Notes under the pieces: generated by a model
Databases searched by the model: none
Told to the model about the DNA's origin: nothing
The model's input: the letters and a program-made list of their open reading frames with translations, nothing else
NCBI GenBank assembly: GCA_017455385.1
Contig: JAFTBD010000064.1
Location: forward strand, 1-31,742
Direction: 5' to 3'
DNA length: 31,742 bases
Source: Clostridia bacterium
Lineage (GTDB): Bacteria > Bacillota > Clostridia > Christensenellales > CAG-1252
In this document: one piece after another, positions 25,564-31,742 of the stretch
Layout of the letters: each line of letters begins with the position of its first letter
Numbering within the stretch: position 1 is the first letter of the stretch
Translations under genes and position numbers: made by a program

Positions 25564-26736
25564 ATGATCGGTGATTTTACGTATAATACCCCCACGACAT
25601 TGGTCTTCGGCAAGGGAGTCGTCAAGGGACTTCCCGAGGCGCTCGCGCGCTACGGCAAGACCGTCCTCCTGACCTATGGCGGCGGCTCCATCAAGAAGAT
25701 GGGGCTCTACGACGAGGTGATGCGCCTCCTCCGCGGCTTCAAGGTCGTGGAACTCTCGGGCATCGAACCGAATCCGAAATACGACCCGTCCGTCGTGACG
25801 GGCGCCCGCCTCTGCAAAGAGAATAACGTGGACGTGATCCTCGCTGTCGGCGGCGGATCCGTCTTGGACTGTTCCAAAGCCATTGCCGCCTGCGCTATGT
25901 ATGACGGGGAAGGGTGGGACCTCATCTCCGGCAAGGTCAAGGCGACCGCCGCGCTCCCCATCCTGGACGTCCTCACCCTCGCGGCGACGGGCAGCGAATA
26001 CGACTGCGGCTGTGTCATCTCCAATACGGCGCTCTCGGACAAGCGCGGGTACGTGGATCCGCTCCTCTATCCCGCCGTTTCCTTCCTCGATCCCACCTAT
26101 ACCTTCAGCGTGTCCCCGTGGCAGACGGCTTGCGGCACGGCGGACGCCATCAATCACGTGCTGGAGCAGTTCTTCTCCCGCCCGACGTCCACCTTCAATG
26201 ACGGCATCATGATCGCTGCCATCCGCTCCTTGATGGATAACGTCCTTGTCGCGCTCAAAGAGCCGACGAATTACGAGGCGAGGAGCGAACTGATGTACGT
26301 ATGCAGTTGGGGCTGCAACGGCATCCTCGCGAACGGCTCGGGCTATTCCGGCTGGCCGATGCATTCCATCGAGCACGCCCTCAGCGCTTATTTCGACATC
26401 ACCCACGGCGCGGGGCTCGCCATCATCACCCCGAGATGGATGCGGGAGATCTTGTCCGACAGGACGATGGAGCGCTTCGTGACCCTCGGCAGGTCGCTTT
26501 TCGGCTTTGATGCGTCTCTCCCCGACGCGGAAATGGCGGAGAAAGTGATAAACGCCTTTTATTCCTTCTTCGAGTCCACGGGCATCCCGATGCACCTCGC
26601 GCCCCTCGGCGTCACGGCGGATAAGATCGAGGAGATGGCGGATCATATCTTGGCGTATGACGACACCTCGCAAGACTGGGCATACGTCCCCTTGGACAAA
26701 CCCGCCCTCATCCGCATCCTCAAGGCGAGCATGTGA
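25564..26736 (+). CDS. metal-dependent (iron-type, group III) alcohol dehydrogenase, YqhD/BDH-like
   Basis: A 390-residue cytosolic oxidoreductase that should reduce aldehydes to alcohols with NAD(P)H, as in fermentative butanol or ethanol formation or aldehyde detoxification. The start 'MIGDFTYNTPTTLVFGKG' and 'GGGS' at 96-99 (pyrophosphate binding) are typical. The metal ligands Asp194, His198, His267 and His281 are all present and fall on the numbers I remember for E. coli YqhD, so no indels separate them over that span. The length (390) is normal. AAGGAG at 25550-25555 lies 8 bases before the ATG. It has its own promoter and terminator and is richer in G+C than its neighbours, so it is probably an independent housekeeping or stress gene unrelated to the flanking operons. 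The exact substrate and NADH/NADPH preference cannot be read from sequence. Confidence 0.93.
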   Translation: MIGDFTYNTPTTLVFGKGVVKGLPEALARYGKTVLLTYGGGSIKKMGLYDEVMRLLRGFKVVELSGIEPNPKYDPSVVTGARLCKENNVDVILAVGGGSVLDCSKAIAACAMYDGEGWDLISGKVKATAALPILDVLTLAATGSEYDCGCVISNTALSDKRGYVDPLLYPAVSFLDPTYTFSVSPWQTACGTADAINHVLEQFFSRPTSTFNDGIMIAAIRSLMDNVLVALKEPTNYEARSELMYVCSWGCNGILANGSGYSGWPMHSIEHALSAYFDITHGAGLAIITPRWMREILSDRTMERFVTLGRSLFGFDASLPDAEMAEKVINAFYSFFESTGIPMHLAPLGVTADKIEEMADHILAYDDTSQDWAYVPLDKPALIRILKASM

Positions 26737-26763
26737 GTGATCGCTTCGGGCATTTATGAAATT

Positions 26764-26803
26764 GAGCGCTCCGCCTTTTTATAGGTCGAGCGTTCTTTTT
26801 TTT
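26764..26803 (+). terminator. rho-independent terminator after the alcohol dehydrogenase
   Basis: GAGCGCTCCGCCT (26764-26776) pairs with AGGTCGAGCGTTC (26783-26795) over 13 positions with one mismatch and two G-U pairs, across a six-base loop. Eight T follow (26796-26803). Confidence 0.9.
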
Positions 26804-26883
26804 CGGTCTTGAGATCGAAGGGCAAAGGCTGCTTTTATATTTCATTCGTTCTCTGCGTGACGGCTCGAAAAATTCAAAAAGGC

Positions 26884-26913
26884 TTGACTAAATATGTCTT
26901 TTTAATATATACT
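26884..26913 (+). promoter_or_regulatory. promoter of the LicD-TagF operon
   Basis: TTGACT at 26884-26889 and TATACT at 26908-26913, 18 bases apart, in a strongly A+T-rich stretch. An overlapping TATATA (26906-26911) would give a 16-base spacer. The predicted start near 26920 leaves a leader of about 85 bases before the ATG at 27006. Confidence 0.75.
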
Positions 26914-26928
26914 AATTAAAAAAATATA

Positions 26929-26970
26929 CCGCTTTTTGTCGCATTACGGTAACGTATGTCGATAAAGCGG
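26929..26970 (+). promoter_or_regulatory. imperfect hairpin in the leader of the LicD-TagF operon
   Basis: CCGCTTT (26929-26935) pairs with AAAGCGG (26964-26970). Inside, TACG and CGTA close a GTAA loop, with further broken pairing between. No T-run follows the outer stem, so it is not a simple terminator. It could stabilise the mRNA or act in leader control; no known riboswitch class is recognised. Confidence 0.4.
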
Positions 26971-27005
26971 ACCTAATTGTTTCATATACGTTATGGGGGC
27001 AGGGA

Positions 27006-27851
27006 ATGGAAGTAGAACCGGCACAAACGACACTAAGAGATATTCAGTTATGCGAATTGGATATTCTGTGTCGGTTTTCCGATGTCTGCGAAGCGCACGG
27101 TTTGACCTACTATATGGTTGGTGGGACATTGCTCGGCGCGGCGAGGACGCAGGGGTTCATCCCTTGGGACGATGATATTGACGTCGCTATGCCCAGAGAC
27201 GATTATGAGCGATTGGCGTCTCTGTACAGAGAGAATAACGGCTTGCTTGGCGAGCAATTTTTTTATCAAGATCACACGACAGAGCCGCATTATTATCTGC
27301 CGTATGCCAAGATACGAAAGAGAGCGTCTTATGCCTGCGAGCCCGAGTTCGCGAAGGCGCGTTATACGGAGCAAGGCGTTTTTATCGACATATTCCCGCT
27401 GGATCCCTGCCCGCCGAAAAGCGCATCCCTTCGCTTCTGCTACAAGTTGCTTGCGGTGATACACTCCCGTACGAGAGTGCTCTCGGGTTGCAAGAAGCCC
27501 CAAGGGAAGCGTCTCATATGGCACATCGCGTATCTCGTCACTTGCCTGATCCCCGCGAAGTGGCTCCTTCGCATCAGAGATCGCATCTTGGCGCATCTGC
27601 GCAAAAAGTCGAACGGGGAATGGTTTGCGTCCTTTTCCGGCTCGTACGGATACCCTCTCGAGATCTTCGATGCGAAGATATACGGCAATGGGGTGAAATT
27701 GGAGTTTGAAAGAAGATATTTCAACGCGCCGACAGATTACGTGCGGCAGTTGCGTCAGATATACGGTAATTCCTATATGGATCTACCGGAACAAAAACAA
27801 CGAAAACTACACATCGACGTAGAGAACAGTTATACGGAGGTTAATCGATGA
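27006..27851 (+). CDS. LicD family phosphotransferase (nucleotidyltransferase fold)
   Basis: A 281-residue protein with the LicD signature: 'GGTLLGAAR' at residues 39-47 followed by 'WDDDIDV' at 54-60, where the aspartates bind metal and nucleotide as in other nucleotidyltransferase-fold enzymes. LicD proteins move phosphocholine or a similar phospho-group from a CDP carrier onto a cell-surface sugar (teichoic acid or capsule). The length is usual for the family. There is no signal peptide, so it is cytosolic or loosely membrane-bound; a hydrophobic patch near 175-190 could touch the membrane. A G-run at 26995-26999 is the likely ribosome binding site; it is weak. It overlaps the next gene by four bases (ATGA), and the operon context with a cytidylyltransferase and a TagF-like enzyme fits a surface phosphopolymer. 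The transferred group is not necessarily choline. Confidence 0.9.
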   Translation: MEVEPAQTTLRDIQLCELDILCRFSDVCEAHGLTYYMVGGTLLGAARTQGFIPWDDDIDVAMPRDDYERLASLYRENNGLLGEQFFYQDHTTEPHYYLPYAKIRKRASYACEPEFAKARYTEQGVFIDIFPLDPCPPKSASLRFCYKLLAVIHSRTRVLSGCKKPQGKRLIWHIAYLVTCLIPAKWLLRIRDRILAHLRKKSNGEWFASFSGSYGYPLEIFDAKIYGNGVKLEFERRYFNAPTDYVRQLRQIYGNSYMDLPEQKQRKLHIDVENSYTEVNR

Positions 27852-28582
27852 ATTACGCTATCATCCTTGCGGGTGGAACCGGACAAAGAATGGGTAACGC
27901 CGCCACGCCAAAACAATTCCTTTTGGTGAATGGAAAGCCCATTATCATTTATACGCTTGAAGTCTTTCAGAAGAACCCGAATATCGACAAAATCATCATT
28001 CCCTGTAACGGGGCATGGATCGATCATATGAAGTCGTTGATCGACAAATACGGCATTACCAAAGCCACGAATGTCATCCAAGGCGGGAAGGATCGCACGG
28101 GAAGCATTTTGAATGGCATGGATGCGATCAAAGAGGTTCTCAAACCCGATGACGTGCTCATTATTCACGACGGGGTTCGCCCGCTTGTGAAGGAAGAGAC
28201 CATCGACGGTAATATCGCCCTTGTGAAAGAGAAGGGCAACGCCATGACTGTGAGGGCGAATATCGAGACGGTTGTCGTTACTCAGACGGGTTCTGCCACC
28301 ATTGACGAATTCACCAACAGAGATCATACGTACACCTTGACGGCGCCGCAGAGTTTCCGCGCGGGGGAATTGCTTGAGGTCCTGAAAAGAATAGATGAGC
28401 TCAACGCGCAGGAGAACACAGTTCCCATCCTCGACGTTTCCTTGGCGTATGCAACGCTTGGGAAAGAAGTGTATCTATACGTTGAAAAAGGCAATAACCT
28501 GAAGATCACCACACCGGAAGATTACTGTGTTTTCAAGGCTTTCGTCGAACTGGAAGAGAGCAAGAAGATACTTGGTATTTGA
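27848..28582 (+). CDS. IspD/TarI-type cytidylyltransferase
   Basis: A 244-residue enzyme of the family that joins CTP to a phosphorylated polyol. The N-terminal 'ILAGGTGQRMG' with 'PKQF' is the CTP-binding loop, 'IIHDGVRP' is the metal-binding region, and 'TAPQSFR' is the conserved C-terminal motif. The same fold serves IspD (methylerythritol phosphate pathway) and TarI/Bcs1-type CDP-ribitol synthases. Its place between LicD and an SDR/TagF pair argues for a CDP-activated surface precursor (CDP-ribitol or a relative) rather than isoprenoid synthesis, but the residues that decide this cannot be judged by eye. Translation is coupled to LicD by an ATGA overlap, with CGGAGG at 27835-27840. Confidence 0.9.
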   Translation: MNYAIILAGGTGQRMGNAATPKQFLLVNGKPIIIYTLEVFQKNPNIDKIIIPCNGAWIDHMKSLIDKYGITKATNVIQGGKDRTGSILNGMDAIKEVLKPDDVLIIHDGVRPLVKEETIDGNIALVKEKGNAMTVRANIETVVVTQTGSATIDEFTNRDHTYTLTAPQSFRAGELLEVLKRIDELNAQENTVPILDVSLAYATLGKEVYLYVEKGNNLKITTPEDYCVFKAFVELEESKKILGI

Positions 28583-28583
28583 T

Positions 28584-29612
28584 ATGATCGCAAAGAGAGA
28601 TATTGACATCGTGCTTTCGTCCTTAGCGGACTGGAGCCTTTTCAAAGAGAAATACGTATTGGTCACAGGTGCGAGCGGAAGGCTCGGCATCTATATCGCG
28701 CAGGCGCTGCTCGCCGCAGACAAAAGATTCGGATTAAATGCGCACGTCCTTCTTTTGGCTCGTTCCAAAGAGAAATTGAAAGATCATTACGGCGATGCCT
28801 TGGAGCTCCAGAATGTGCATATACTTCTCCAAGATGTGACGGAGCCTATCCGCACCGACTTGCCTGTGGATTATATTTTCCATACCGCGGGGCTCGCAAG
28901 CCCGAGCGATTTTACCTATCGTCCCATCGATACCCTGTGGGGACACGTACAGGGGACGAAGAACGTATTGGACCTCGCCGCCCTAAAGGAGACCAAGAGG
29001 GTCTTGTACGTTTCCACCGTGGAGATATACGGTACGTGGAAGAGCGAGGAATCCATCAAGGAAACGGATATGGGTCCCCTCGAGCATACAAATTATCGCG
29101 CCTGCTATCCCGAAGCGAAGAGACTGTGTGAAACGATGCTTGCTTGTTATAAGTACGAGAAACAGGTGGATTATGTTGGCGTGCGTATGTCGCATACCTT
29201 GGGACCGGGTATTTCCATCAATGACGGCAGGGCGTTCGCAGAGTTCCTGCGCAAAGCATTGAAAGGTGAGGATATCATCTTACAGTCGGATGGCAGCTCT
29301 ATGCGTACCTACACATATACCGCCGACGCCGTAGGCGCTATGTTCTTGGTGCTCGCGAAGGGAACGGATGATTATTACAATGTCGCCAATGTGGATAATT
29401 TGATCAGCATCCGTGATTTGGCGGCGCTCATAGCTTCGCTTTCCGAAGGGAAGAAGTCCACGGTCATATTCGCGGGTGATCAACAGTCTAAACTGGCATA
29501 TCTTCCTTTCAAGCTCGGAGTTCTGGATAGCTCCAGATTGTTGGCACTTGGTTGGAAGCCGCAAGTGGACGTCGAGACGATGTTCAAATGGACATTTGAT
29601 TCCTTGAAATAA
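28584..29612 (+). CDS. NAD-dependent SDR epimerase/dehydratase
   Basis: A 342-residue extended short-chain dehydrogenase. The Rossmann motif 'GASGRLG' lies at residues 29-35, followed by 'FHTAGLASP' and the catalytic pair Tyr175/Lys179 in 'YPEAK'. 'RMSHTLGPG' resembles the substrate-side loop of nucleotide-sugar epimerases and decarboxylases. I chose ATG 28584, one base after the preceding stop, because it leaves about 28 residues before the glycine motif; a GTG at 28527 in the same frame would overlap the upstream gene by 56 bases. No good ribosome binding site is present, so it is probably coupled. Genes of this kind often sit with IspD/TarI- and TagF-like genes, where they may make or reduce the polyol or sugar that is activated. 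The exact reaction is unknown. Confidence 0.87.
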   Translation: MIAKRDIDIVLSSLADWSLFKEKYVLVTGASGRLGIYIAQALLAADKRFGLNAHVLLLARSKEKLKDHYGDALELQNVHILLQDVTEPIRTDLPVDYIFHTAGLASPSDFTYRPIDTLWGHVQGTKNVLDLAALKETKRVLYVSTVEIYGTWKSEESIKETDMGPLEHTNYRACYPEAKRLCETMLACYKYEKQVDYVGVRMSHTLGPGISINDGRAFAEFLRKALKGEDIILQSDGSSMRTYTYTADAVGAMFLVLAKGTDDYYNVANVDNLISIRDLAALIASLSEGKKSTVIFAGDQQSKLAYLPFKLGVLDSSRLLALGWKPQVDVETMFKWTFDSLK

Positions 29613-29628
29613 CAGAGGACGTATAGAA

Positions 29629-31698
29629 ATGGGAAAGATCAGAAAGCTATTTGAATACTTTGTCGTTGGAAAAGGTTTTAATTCGATTGGGAAAGCGATC
29701 GTTCGTTTCTTCAAGTCGATCCCGAAAGGATTCAAGGCGTTTTTCGTCGGTATCAAAACGCTTTGGTTAAAAGGTTGGAAACAGATCGACCGTATCTTCG
29801 GACTTATCGCACGAACCCTCGTGAAACATCATACGAAGATACAGAAGAATAAGGTTTTCTTTTTCACACAGGAATTTCGTTATGGTTGCAACCCCAAATA
29901 TATTTGTGAAGAATTATTGAGGCAAAATTTGGACATTGATATCGTCTGGCGTATCAACGATAAGATAAAAGGCGGGATGCCCGCGACCGTACGCAAGGTG
30001 AAAGCAGGGACCTTTGCTTTTTACAAAGAGATATATTCTTCCAACGTCGTTGTTGCCAATTCCTATATCTTCCTCGATCAGTCCCTTTTCTTGAAAAAGA
30101 AACAGACGCTCATTCAGACGTGGCACGGTTCTCTCGGCATCAAGAAGTTCGGAAAGAACGATATGAAGGGCAGTTGGCGTCGCAGATGGGCGAGCATCGA
30201 GACGGGCAAGATGTCTACGTACTGTATCACCAACAGTTCGTTTGTTTCCTCGTCGCTTCGTAATACGTATTGGGCAAAGACGCCTATGCTGGAATACGGA
30301 CATCCGAGGAATGACCTCTTCTTCGATTCGAATAAAGAGAAGCGTGAGGCATTCCGTAAAGAGTTCTGCAATAAAAAGAACTTGAATGACGACGTGAAGT
30401 TCGTGATGTATGCGCCGACTTTCCGTGATAGTCACGACTTCAAGTGCTATAACGTCGACTTTGATCGTTTGGTCGCATCTTTGCAGTCTCGTTTCGGGGG
30501 AGAGTGGTGCGTTCTTTTGCGCTATCATCCGTCACTCTTGAAGATATACAAGAAACAGTCCGATCCGATGAAGAAGTACAAGGCAAAGATGATCAACGTG
30601 ACGGAGCATATCGATATGCAGGAGCTTATCGCCATCACCGACGTCGCCATTACCGACTACTCCAGCTGGATCTATGACTTTATGTTATTACGTCGCCCTG
30701 GCTTTATCTTCGCGACGGATATTGATCTGTATAATAACGAAAGAGGCTTTTGTTATCCTTTGGAGACTACGCCGTTCCCTATCGCTCGCAATAATACCGA
30801 ATTGGAGAAAGAGATCATGTCTTTCGACCAAAACGTCTATGCCGAGCGCTTGGAAGCGTTCCTCGAGGATAAAGGCTGTGTGGAAGACGGGCACGCCAGC
30901 GAACGCGTCGTTGAATTGATCAAGAAGATCACGGGCGCGGAGCCTATCCCCGTGGATGCGGAGGGTGAAGAAGAGGATCTCTTGGTGCAAAAGTATCGCG
31001 AAAAGATAGCGGAAATTCCCGAGCGGAATATTTATCTAAAGGGCGAGATCAAGACGGAAGGCAGAGATATCTTGACAGAAAAGACCTTATTCAAAAAGAA
31101 GAGAGGCGTTTATAAGAAGAAGATATTCCTGCGGAACGATGATGTTATCTCTTTGTTCGACGTGATCACCGAGCACGACGGGACGACGCATCGCAACGAT
31201 AATTTCGGCTATGACCTCCTGAGCGAGGAGAGTAAAGAGTGGTTCGTTCCGCCTATCGAGCCGGACGACGTTTCTCTCATCTGCAAGGAGAGCGGCATAT
31301 ATCAATTCGTATTCGATGAGGCGAAGAACGAATTGACGGTGACCGTCGAGCCGAAAGAAACGGTCAATTTCGGAGACTATTATCTGGAGGGCAACTTCAG
31401 CAAGAATATGCAATGGAACGGCGTTGCGAAAAAACCTTTCGAACTAATGCAAGAAGAGGATCATGCTGTAATCCGTGACGTGTATATGAAAGCAGGGGGC
31501 GCCTTCGTCGTAGTTGCGGTGCCCGCGGGAGCGAAGAATTACGAGAAAGCGAGCTTCCTCAATGGGCATTATCTTTCCGAATCACCGTACGCCGCGATGA
31601 ATGCGGATAATAACCTGATCGTCGTGAAAAATTCCGGTATTTACGATGTATCGGTGGATCTTTACACCTCTGTCATAACGATTGTTAAGAAGTATTGA
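29629..31698 (+). CDS. TagF-like polyol-phosphate transferase with two extra C-terminal modules
   Basis: A 689-residue protein. Residues 75-435 match the CDP-glycerol/ribitol glycerophosphotransferase (TagF/TarL/TagB) family: 'TWHGSLG' with His166, 'HPRND' at 225-229, 'YAPTFRD' at 261-267, 'RYHPS' with His300, and 'TDYSSWIYDF' at 342-351. In TagF enzymes the two histidines serve catalysis. It should extend or prime a polyol-phosphate chain at the inner face of the membrane; the basic, amphipathic N-terminus (1-60) would bind the membrane. After an acidic linker (about 440-460) come two roughly 105-115-residue beta-rich modules (about 467-575 and 583-689), each ending 'SGIYxxxxD...T(V/I)'. These recall SusE/SusF-like carbohydrate-binding modules and are not part of the standard enzyme. 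AGAGGA at 29614-29619 precedes the ATG. Confidence 0.9.
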   Translation: MGKIRKLFEYFVVGKGFNSIGKAIVRFFKSIPKGFKAFFVGIKTLWLKGWKQIDRIFGLIARTLVKHHTKIQKNKVFFFTQEFRYGCNPKYICEELLRQNLDIDIVWRINDKIKGGMPATVRKVKAGTFAFYKEIYSSNVVVANSYIFLDQSLFLKKKQTLIQTWHGSLGIKKFGKNDMKGSWRRRWASIETGKMSTYCITNSSFVSSSLRNTYWAKTPMLEYGHPRNDLFFDSNKEKREAFRKEFCNKKNLNDDVKFVMYAPTFRDSHDFKCYNVDFDRLVASLQSRFGGEWCVLLRYHPSLLKIYKKQSDPMKKYKAKMINVTEHIDMQELIAITDVAITDYSSWIYDFMLLRRPGFIFATDIDLYNNERGFCYPLETTPFPIARNNTELEKEIMSFDQNVYAERLEAFLEDKGCVEDGHASERVVELIKKITGAEPIPVDAEGEEEDLLVQKYREKIAEIPERNIYLKGEIKTEGRDILTEKTLFKKKRGVYKKKIFLRNDDVISLFDVITEHDGTTHRNDNFGYDLLSEESKEWFVPPIEPDDVSLICKESGIYQFVFDEAKNELTVTVEPKETVNFGDYYLEGNFSKNMQWNGVAKKPFELMQEEDHAVIRDVYMKAGGAFVVVAVPAGAKNYEKASFLNGHYLSESPYAAMNADNNLIVVKNSGIYDVSVDLYTSVITIVKKY

Positions 31699-31742
31699 AA
31701 TGCGGAATACATAGATACCCGTCGGGAGTACAGAAAAGCGAC
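31699..31742. other. window end, no feature seen
   Basis: Forty-four bases after the last stop, with no clear hairpin, T-run or ribosome binding site. The operon may continue beyond the window. Confidence 0.5.

Overview
The window looks like part of the chromosome of a Gram-positive, gut-type member of the Bacillota, most likely an uncultured member of the Clostridia. The reasons are strong AGGAGG-type ribosome binding sites, tightly packed co-directional genes, surface proteins built from InlB/Flg_new-type, MBG and BspA-type leucine-rich repeats, and a LicD/IspD-TarI/TagF-type cluster for phosphopolymer decoration. The exact taxon is inference. All genes I accept are on the + strand. The minus-strand open frames look like shadows.

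Region A (1-25422) looks like one long operon that began before the window. In order it holds: the 3' part of a surface protein with InlB-type repeats; a RapA/HepA-type SNF2 helicase split in two by an in-frame TAG at 3038-3040; a 720-aa protein with cysteine clusters that is probably zinc-binding; a 3306-aa protein with five N-terminal membrane segments and about 25 tandem MBG-type repeats; a 1797-aa protein with a roughly 430-residue cytoplasmic domain, three membrane segments and a very long BspA-type leucine-rich repeat domain; an M50-like HELGH membrane metalloprotease; and two small multi-pass membrane proteins that look like divergent paralogues. Two junctions are one-base TAATG overlaps, and I see no promoter or terminator inside the region. 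Co-expression of a cytosolic helicase and a zinc protein with giant membrane-tethered surface proteins matches no system I know. It is the best candidate here for something undescribed.

Region B (25423-26803) is an independent single-gene unit: a very good sigma-70-type promoter, a YqhD/BDH-type metal-dependent alcohol dehydrogenase with all four metal ligands, and a strong intrinsic terminator.

Region C (26884-31698 and beyond) is a second operon with its own promoter and a structured leader. It encodes LicD, an IspD/TarI-type cytidylyltransferase, an NAD-dependent SDR epimerase/dehydratase, and a TagF-type polyol-phosphate transferase with two extra C-terminal beta-rich modules. Together these plausibly make an activated CDP-polyol (or similar), polymerise it and decorate a teichoic-acid-like or capsular polymer. 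No RNA genes, CRISPR arrays or insertion sequences were seen.
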